Of a DNA stretch of 43,368 nucleotides, positions 38,956-43,368 are shown piece by piece. This DNA is from Verrucomicrobiota bacterium (GTDB lineage Bacteria; Verrucomicrobiota; Lentisphaeria; Oligosphaerales; Oligosphaeraceae), in the NCBI GenBank assembly GCA_019136135.1, contig JAGVUR010000060.1, positions 1 to 43,368 on the forward strand, read 5' to 3'. Position 1 is the first letter of the stretch, and every line of letters begins with the position of its first letter. A program made the position numbers and the translations under genes. The notes beneath the pieces are model-generated. The model worked only from the letters and a program-made list of their open reading frames with translations, searched no databases and was not told the origin of the DNA.

Positions 38956-39239
38956 AAAAGCAACCAAACACACCACGTTCCAGGGTAAAGAACGCATTGC
39001 GACAGGTCTGGCTCCGTAGCCGGGAACGGGCCGAGGCACTAAAAAGGGACGGATATACATGTCAAAAATGTGGAAAAAAACAGTCAAGAAAAAAAGGGAA
39101 CGAAGTATACGTGGAGGTACACCATATGCTTAGCGTCAATTGGGATTACATAATGGATGCGGTTTACGACAATCTTTTAATCAATTCCGAGCATCTTGTT
39201 ACATTATGCCAGGAATGTCACAAGAGGGAGGATGAATAA
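38952..39239 (+). CDS. HNH endonuclease-like protein (95 aa)
   Basis: A 95-residue protein with a basic N-terminal helix and an HNH nuclease core: YTCQKCGKK (Cys pair 37/40), VEVHHM (57-58) and TLCQECHKRE (Cys pair 86/89 with His90). ATG 38952 overlaps the primase stop (ATGA). It could nick DNA for replication or packaging, or be a small homing-type nuclease. The motif is complete. Confidence 0.75.
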   Translation: MKKQPNTPRSRVKNALRQVWLRSRERAEALKRDGYTCQKCGKKQSRKKGNEVYVEVHHMLSVNWDYIMDAVYDNLLINSEHLVTLCQECHKREDE

Positions 39240-39559
39240 TGCATTGGTATGTAGGCACGCTCTTAGGTTCCATCGCTCTCGTGGCCCTCAACACGGCGCA
39301 ACGCCTGTATGGGCCGAGGGAATGGACATCATATCTGTTTGTAATTCCCTTGTTGCTTGTCTGTAATCAAGGCTTTTGGTGGGGGTTTCATCATGCTCCG
39401 AATTTTATTCAGGTATGGTTTCTCGGCACAGGCACAGTGGCAACCTTGGGGTGGCTGTCACACGTCTTTATTCTGCACGAACCCGTCAACGAATATCACA
39501 TTGCCGGATTCGTAATGATATTCGTGGGTTCAATTCTATTAGCATTAGGAGGTAAATGA
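39239..39559 (+). CDS. Four-helix membrane protein, DMT/SMR-like (106 aa)
   Basis: A 106-residue integral membrane protein with about four helices (near 4-22, 32-47, 60-76 and 86-103). The last segment (HEPVNEYHIAGFVMIFVGS with ILLALG following) resembles the end of small multidrug/DMT-type transporters. Start overlaps the HNH stop (TAATG). A transporter-like protein inside a replication operon is unusual; a superinfection or envelope function is possible. Function unknown. Confidence 0.55.
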   Translation: MHWYVGTLLGSIALVALNTAQRLYGPREWTSYLFVIPLLLVCNQGFWWGFHHAPNFIQVWFLGTGTVATLGWLSHVFILHEPVNEYHIAGFVMIFVGSILLALGGK

Positions 39560-39888
39560 TGGAGTTGCTACAGGAGTTACGGGACTGGTTCAAGTCGGTT
39601 GAAACAAACACAGCCGGAGGGTTGCGGATGTTCACGGAGGCTGACGACGGAGCAGACAAGCCCGAGAAAAAAGAAATGTATGATTCTGTTAACAATCCGA
39701 AACACTATATGGGGATGGGCCTAGAGTGTATCGATGCAATCAGGGCCGCCCTCACAGCAGAGGAATTCCGTGGTTACTGTAAGGGGGCGGCATTGAAATA
39801 CATCTGGCGCGAGGGGAAGAAGAACGAGAACGGCGACGAGGACATTGAGAAGGCGATAGCATATCTAACGTTTTTATTCCGAGGTTGA
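39556..39888 (+). CDS. DUF3310 family protein
   Basis: A 110-residue protein whose second half (VNNPKHYMGMGLECIDAI, YCKGAALKYIWREGKK, DIEKAIAYLTFLF) is a clear DUF3310 domain, common in phage replication regions and sometimes labelled nucleotide kinase. The biochemical role is not settled. The N-terminal 45 residues are a variable acidic extension. It overlaps the previous gene by four bases. Confidence 0.8.
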   Translation: MMELLQELRDWFKSVETNTAGGLRMFTEADDGADKPEKKEMYDSVNNPKHYMGMGLECIDAIRAALTAEEFRGYCKGAALKYIWREGKKNENGDEDIEKAIAYLTFLFRG

Positions 39889-39889
39889 C

Positions 39890-40636
39890 ATGAAACGCAT
39901 ATTGGTTTGCAGTGATACCCATTGTGGGGCCGCGACAGGGCTTACGCCTCCAGCTTGGCAAACAACGGAATTGCAGGCAACCTTGTGGAGCATCTTTCGC
40001 GGATGGATTGTCGAATATGCACCGTACAACAGCCTCATCCTGAACGGCGACCTGATTGACGGAACGGATGCTAGGGGCGGAGGTACAGAGCAGATCACAA
40101 CGGACAGACTAAAACAGTGCGAGATTGCGTCTGAAATTATCCAAGGCATTGAGTGTAACGATATACACATCGTGGCTGGAACGCCGTATCACGTAGGTAA
40201 TAGTGAGGATTTTGAGCGGGTTATCGCTGGCAACGTCGGGGCGAAGTTTCACGATAGGGGCTTTTTCCGTGTCAACGGTGTCGAAATAAATTGCAAGCAC
40301 TATATTTCTGAGTCTGCATTGCCACACACACGACTTACGCCGCTTGCGAGAGAAATCCTCCAGAACCGGCAATGGTTTCTTGAGGGGACTGAACCCTTGG
40401 CGAATGTAATTGTACGGTCACACGTTCACCATTATGAACAGATCGACCATGATGGATGCCTAGGTTTTATCACGCCGGGACTTCAAAGCCTCGGCTCAAA
40501 ATATGGTGCGAGAATATGCAGTGGGGTAATTCACTTCGGGTTCCTAATATTAAATATATCAGACAAGGGGGATGTGACATGGGTAGCTCCGAGAGCGGTG
40601 GGGACAACACAAAGGGTGGAGTCATTAGTTTTGTAG
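39890..40636 (+). CDS. Calcineurin-like metallophosphoesterase
   Basis: A 248-residue metal-dependent phosphoesterase with the motifs in order: CSDTHCG (D9, H11), LNGDLIDG, AGTPYHVG (in place of GNHD) and RSHVHHYEQ. It resembles phage phosphodiesterases or phosphatases acting on nucleotides or DNA; the substrate is unknown. The altered GNHD motif, with Tyr-His in place of Asn-His, could change activity. The next gene starts inside its end. Confidence 0.75.
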   Translation: MKRILVCSDTHCGAATGLTPPAWQTTELQATLWSIFRGWIVEYAPYNSLILNGDLIDGTDARGGGTEQITTDRLKQCEIASEIIQGIECNDIHIVAGTPYHVGNSEDFERVIAGNVGAKFHDRGFFRVNGVEINCKHYISESALPHTRLTPLAREILQNRQWFLEGTEPLANVIVRSHVHHYEQIDHDGCLGFITPGLQSLGSKYGARICSGVIHFGFLILNISDKGDVTWVAPRAVGTTQRVESLVL

Positions 40637-40809
40637 CCGTTACAGACACAGGGGATATACGGTGTCCGCGATGTGATTCCCGCGAAATCTACAGCAAGGG
40701 CGTAGAATGGGGGTGCAGATCGTGCGGAAGACGATGGAGCAAGCGACTCGCCCGGTTTTGCCCGGTATGCGGTCAGGCAATAAGATATGGGTGGGGGGGG
40801 CTGAAATGA
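40579..40809 (+). CDS. Multi-zinc-ribbon protein (76 aa)
   Basis: A 76-residue protein with three cysteine pairs (CPRC, CRSC, CPVC), giving at least one zinc ribbon with a basic linker (GRRWSKRLARF). ATG 40579 has GGGGGATG upstream and overlaps the phosphoesterase gene by 58 bases. Probably nucleic-acid-binding. Function unknown. Confidence 0.6.
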   Translation: MGSSESGGDNTKGGVISFVAVTDTGDIRCPRCDSREIYSKGVEWGCRSCGRRWSKRLARFCPVCGQAIRYGWGGLK

Positions 40810-41192
40810 AAACGGTAGGAAAGTTTCCTTGTAATGGATGCTATAACGCAACAAAGTGTGTATATCTAAAGACATATGCAGAACACGCCAAATTCTGTCC
40901 GCCGCTCGAAACGGTTGTCGGGGGAGAGAAACCGAGAAGGGAACCGTTCGCATCTGATATTAATCACGACGAGGCGCGGGATTACAGGACGGAGATCGTG
41001 GAATTATCCGAGGCGACGAGAAAAGATCATACCAGAAAACATGACCAAATAATGGCCATGCCCGACAATACCGATGACGAGATAATACGTAAAAGTATAG
41101 CGTGCATGTTATTCTTTGCAATGTCGAAGGTAAAGATCATGCACGCTCTACAAATTTCAAAGTCAACGTTCTACAGGATTTTGGGACGATAG
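40806..41192 (+). CDS. Cys-rich N-terminus plus HTH protein, possible late regulator (128 aa)
   Basis: A 128-residue protein: CNGCYNATKCVYLKTYAEH with a further Cys (about 9-31) suggests metal binding, and the C-terminus KVKIMHALQISKSTFYRILG is a helix-turn-helix. A small HTH protein at the end of the early operon is where phage late-transcription activators (RinA/ArpU-like role) are often found. The role is inferred from position. Overlaps the previous stop (ATGA). Confidence 0.6.
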   Translation: MKTVGKFPCNGCYNATKCVYLKTYAEHAKFCPPLETVVGGEKPRREPFASDINHDEARDYRTEIVELSEATRKDHTRKHDQIMAMPDNTDDEIIRKSIACMLFFAMSKVKIMHALQISKSTFYRILGR

Positions 41193-41213
41193 GCTATTTC
41201 TCGAAATATACTA

Positions 41214-41414
41214 TTATTGTTTATTTTCCGCATCTGATTCCCCCGCCTTTCTTCTTGCCACCTTTTCGAGCCATCGATCAAACAGCCTTTTCACGTCCTT
41301 GTCTATGTCCCCATCGTAATAATATTTACCATTGGTGGGGACGTATCGCACCCTACGGCGAAAATCCCTGAAAAGTTTATCCTCTGTAACGCTTACACCC
41401 AAGCCATTTACCAT
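41214..41414 (-). CDS. Small hypothetical protein (66 aa)
   Basis: A 66-residue basic protein (DKLFRDFRRRVRYVPTNGKY, then DIDKDVKRLFDRWLEK). ATG 41414 with AAAGGA upstream is preferred over one five codons earlier. Overlaps the previous gene by 38 bases and is the last gene of this leftward block. Resembles small basic phage proteins without known role. Confidence 0.55.
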   Translation of the reverse strand: MVNGLGVSVTEDKLFRDFRRRVRYVPTNGKYYYDGDIDKDVKRLFDRWLEKVARRKAGESDAENKQ

Positions 41415-41604
41415 CGTTATCCTTTGCAATCATCTTGCCGGTATAGTTGCAGAATTCCCTAAGCGTGGTCAACGGAAGTCCATCCGCCGGGGCAACAACG
41501 CCCGATGATTCATGGGGGGAATTTCCGGCGCTATAGATTTCATCGCCGTTGATATCAAAGATTCGATATCCCCACTCATTATAATATCCATGATATTCTT
41601 TCAT
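41377..41604 (-). CDS. Small hypothetical protein (75 aa)
   Basis: A 75-residue protein starting MKEYHGYYNEWGYRIFDING, with LPLTTLREFCNYTGKMIA in the second half, a pattern seen in small phage proteins of unknown role. AGGGG precedes the start. A 19-codon frame is coupled directly upstream. Confidence 0.55.
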   Translation of the reverse strand: MKEYHGYYNEWGYRIFDINGDEIYSAGNSPHESSGVVAPADGLPLTTLREFCNYTGKMIAKDNDGKWLGCKRYRG

Positions 41605-41660
41605 AGCACGCCCCTAGTTTTCGACCAGCACAAAACCCTCGTAATGATGTACGTTTTCAT
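41601..41660 (-). CDS. Micro-ORF (19 aa) coupled on both sides
   Basis: Nineteen codons (MKTYIITRVLCWSKTRGVL). The start overlaps the preceding stop (TAATG) and the stop overlaps the next start (ATGA), so it fills the 55-base gap exactly. GAGGAAG precedes it. It may be a coupling or regulatory peptide; chance is possible at this length. Confidence 0.35.
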   Translation of the reverse strand: MKTYIITRVLCWSKTRGVL

Positions 41661-41851
41661 TATTTTTCTTCCTCTCGTGCGTTTGCCCATTCCGTGATCT
41701 CATCAATATGCCTCTCCGCCACCTCAAACCCATCATGTCCAAAAAACCTCACGTAATCGTAACTCCGAACCTTCCTGAACGTGGAAAATTTGCCGTAATG
41801 CCGGCTTGCGTAAGCCCGGCAAGTCTTTTTCTCTCCATAGTCTAATCCCAT
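41660..41851 (-). CDS. Small hypothetical protein (63 aa)
   Basis: A 63-residue protein, charged, with TCRAYASRHYGKFSTFRKVR and an acidic C-terminal helix (IDEITEWANAREEEK). One base separates it from the upstream gene. No family recognised. Confidence 0.55.
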   Translation of the reverse strand: MGLDYGEKKTCRAYASRHYGKFSTFRKVRSYDYVRFFGHDGFEVAERHIDEITEWANAREEEK

Positions 41852-41852
41852 T

Positions 41853-42062
41853 TCATTTCCCCTTTTCTAAAATTGCATTGAACTCGTCTTTGTATGCCCT
41901 AACCACATCAGTGCTTACTGTCCCGTAGTAGTCACGCAATGCCCGATAATCTCCCGGCGGAATTTCATCGTCCGGCCCAAGCGGTCTCCAATTTTGTCTC
42001 TCGCGGGGCGTTGAAAGAATTTCTTCCGCGAAGACCTTGCCTAAAATTTTAGCGAATTTCAC
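41853..42062 (-). CDS. Small hypothetical protein (69 aa)
   Basis: A 69-residue protein; MKFAKILGKVFAEEILSTP is followed by RQNWRPLGPDDEIPPGDYRA, then a C-terminal helix. GGGGGATATC lies upstream of the start. Same leftward operon. No family recognised. Confidence 0.55.
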   Translation of the reverse strand: MKFAKILGKVFAEEILSTPRERQNWRPLGPDDEIPPGDYRALRDYYGTVSTDVVRAYKDEFNAILEKGK

Positions 42063-42076
42063 GATATCCCCCTCAC

Positions 42077-42271
42077 TTATTTTAACACCCGCTTACAATC
42101 TTTACATACTCTATCAATATACATATACTTCGCGTAGCAATCAAATACAACAAATCTGATAACTGTGTATTTACACCCACACTTGAGGCGGGTTGACACC
42201 CGTTCCAGGTCAACCGCGCCCCCGAATATCCAGCGTAAAATTTTGTTTTTCCATGCTCCGAAACCGTTCAT
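42077..42271 (-). CDS. Small Cys-rich protein (64 aa)
   Basis: A 64-residue protein with a hydrophobic-basic N-terminus (WKNKILRWIFGGAV) and four cysteines (CGC near 31-33, then Cys in FDCYAKY and CKDCKR), suggesting a metal-binding ribbon. Sits two bases behind the clamp-like gene. Function unknown. Confidence 0.5.
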   Translation of the reverse strand: MNGFGAWKNKILRWIFGGAVDLERVSTRLKCGCKYTVIRFVVFDCYAKYMYIDRVCKDCKRVLK

Positions 42272-42273
42272 TT

Positions 42274-42789
42274 TTACCCCGCCGGAATTCTGAATGGTGT
42301 GAACACAGCTTCATATTCGCAATTCGTGAGTTTTATAAAGCTCCTCGATGTACAAGCTACCGTAAAACCGACCGGGGTAGATATCGCATCTCCCGCGACA
42401 GACAATGCGTCCTTGAGAAAATCCGGGTTGATCGAGAGGTCTTCCGGTAGTGCTAGGATGATTTCCTTTAGTATGTGCGGCAGGTTGCCCCCATCGCAAA
42501 TCTGTTTTTCCCCCTCCTCTGAAAAAAGCCCGTCAATGTCAGGGAAAATAGAATCGGTATCGTCCGGTTCTACGACGATCAAATTTTTCGTGGCGGTGAT
42601 AACCCGATATAGCCCCGCCGGAAGCACATCGGTCTGATATTTATGCGCTCTGTATCCATCCGTCGCCGCAACGAACGACCCCGAACTATACAGCATCCTC
42701 AAAACCTCACTTCTCCCCTTATCCATGCTTCTGGCAAGAAGCACCCATTTTATGCCGTTAAAACAAAAATTTGTTTTGTCTATTACCAT
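42274..42789 (-). CDS. Possible sliding-clamp-like (DnaN-like) protein (171 aa)
   Basis: A 171-residue protein. FVAATDGYRAHKYQTDVLPAG and YRVITATKNLIVVEPDD resemble the ATDGHRL and following strand of beta-clamp domains seen in reduced phage clamp homologues. IFPDIDGLF and the C-terminal YEAVFTPFRI also fit the fold's pattern. It is about half the length of bacterial DnaN, so would hold one or two domains. A clamp would couple host polymerase to phage DNA. The inference rests on weak motifs. Confidence 0.45.
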   Translation of the reverse strand: MVIDKTNFCFNGIKWVLLARSMDKGRSEVLRMLYSSGSFVAATDGYRAHKYQTDVLPAGLYRVITATKNLIVVEPDDTDSIFPDIDGLFSEEGEKQICDGGNLPHILKEIILALPEDLSINPDFLKDALSVAGDAISTPVGFTVACTSRSFIKLTNCEYEAVFTPFRIPAG

Positions 42790-42804
42790 GATATTCTCCT
42801 CTCT

Positions 42805-43209
42805 TTACATTCTTATGAGATATTCCACATCGCCAAAATCCACCGATGTGTAATCCATTTCAATGTTTCTTGCCGTGGTTTCCCAATCAATCTCAATGTA
42901 CCAAGGAATATTGGCGGGCAGGTCTCCGATGTCTCTTAAGAGTTCTTCAACGTATGCAATCCAATAGCTTCGCCTTATCAATAGCCCCCCATATTCCCAA
43001 TCCCCAACTCCCTCACATTGACTTGCGAGCTTTTTCAGTTCTACTAACTCACTTAACTCATCATTGTCAATGTCGTCAATCGCCGCCCAGTCCTCATCAT
43101 CAATCAGCGTTATGATTTCGTCTTCGGTGTTTCGCTCTAGTTCGGTAATTCGTTCGATGATGTCGCGGCTGTCGATTACATCAATATCGTTGGTTATCGC
43201 GCTTGACAT
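42805..43209 (-). CDS. Acidic hypothetical protein (134 aa)
   Basis: A 134-residue, strongly acidic protein (IDSRDIIERITELERNTEDE, then LIDDEDWAAIDDIDNDELSE). ATG 43209 with GAGGAGGA upstream is preferred over an earlier in-frame ATG that would code through the hairpin. Acidic DNA-mimic-like composition is notable but not diagnostic. First gene of the leftward block right next to the terminal array; no promoter is visible between the array and the gene. Confidence 0.6.
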   Translation of the reverse strand: MSSAITNDIDVIDSRDIIERITELERNTEDEIITLIDDEDWAAIDDIDNDELSELVELKKLASQCEGVGDWEYGGLLIRRSYWIAYVEELLRDIGDLPANIPWYIEIDWETTARNIEMDYTSVDFGDVEYLIRM

Positions 43210-43220
43210 ATATCCTCCTC

Positions 43221-43258
43221 GGGGAGAGGATTTTTTCTCTCCCCTTTTGTTTTTTTTT
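43221..43258 (+). terminator. Hairpin with long T tail beside the right array
   Basis: GGGGAGAG (43221-43228) and CTCTCCCC (43237-43244) form an 8-bp stem, followed by TTTTG and nine T on the + strand. It would stop rightward transcripts before the array. For the leftward gene at 43209 it lies in the presumed 5' leader. Confidence 0.7.
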
Positions 43259-43368
43259 CGCATCTGACTAACGTTTTCGCATCTGACTAACGTTTTCGCA
43301 TCTGACTAACGTTTTCGCATCTGACTAACGTTTTCGCATCTGACTAACGTTTTCGCATCTGACTAACG
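43255..43368. repeat. Right terminal array: six direct copies of the 19-bp unit
   Basis: Six exact copies of TTTTCGCATCTGACTAACG, same orientation as at the left end. The last 113 bases equal the first 113 of the window, so the ends overlap. Joined, the map would hold about six copies (if the overlap is assembly redundancy) or twelve (if it is real). The left and right flanks differ. Confidence 0.95.

Overview
This window looks like the complete or nearly complete genome of a tailed bacteriophage, most likely a short-tailed (podovirus) type. It has a full packaging and head module (small and large terminase, portal, scaffold, an SU10-type major capsid protein, head-tail adaptor). Very large internal (ejection) proteins follow, and no tape-measure protein is visible. 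A collar-domain tail fibre, a lysis block and an early replication/recombination region complete it. I see no integrase, lysogeny repressor, RNA polymerase or DNA polymerase, so it is probably virulent and uses host polymerases. Strong Shine-Dalgarno sites and perfectly spaced sigma70-type promoters indicate a bacterial host. The host itself cannot be named from the sequence.

Both ends carry the same 113 bases: six direct copies of a 19-bp unit (TTTTCGCATCTGACTAACG). The map is therefore probably circular, circularly permuted or terminally redundant, with the array joining the ends. On a circular map there are four transcription blocks. (1) Positions 1080-28457, rightward: terminase, portal, a sugar-modifying cassette (methyltransferase, acyltransferase, double glycosyltransferase), scaffold, capsid, adaptor, tail hub, ejection proteins, tail fibres, and lysis genes, closed by a hairpin terminator at 28492-28522. 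(2) Positions 36906-28561, leftward: zinc-ribbon protein, ERF-type annealing protein, SSB, RecB/Cas4-like nuclease, small unknowns, pentapeptide-repeat protein, two DNA methyltransferases and a ribbon-helix-helix protein. (3) Positions 37049-41192, rightward: primase-polymerase/helicase, HNH nuclease, DUF3310 protein, metallophosphoesterase, zinc-ribbon and HTH proteins. (4) Leftward: 662-182 and, across the array, 43209-41214: small unknown proteins and a possible sliding-clamp-like protein.

Replication probably relies on the prim-pol/helicase together with SSB, ERF and the nuclease for recombination, with host polymerase. A cluster of GTCACA repeats and an AT-rich island with a perfect inverted repeat lie inside the primase gene and are a candidate origin. 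The two methyltransferases suggest protection from host restriction, and the sugar cassette suggests modification of virion or host-surface glycans.

The most unusual signals are: the terminal 19-bp arrays; a 311-codon reading frame with its own ribosome site nested almost wholly inside the cytosine methyltransferase gene, with family-like motifs in both frames; the origin-like repeats; a consensus promoter whose predicted start falls on an ATG (possible leaderless gene); and a single-base frameshift in the pentapeptide-repeat gene.
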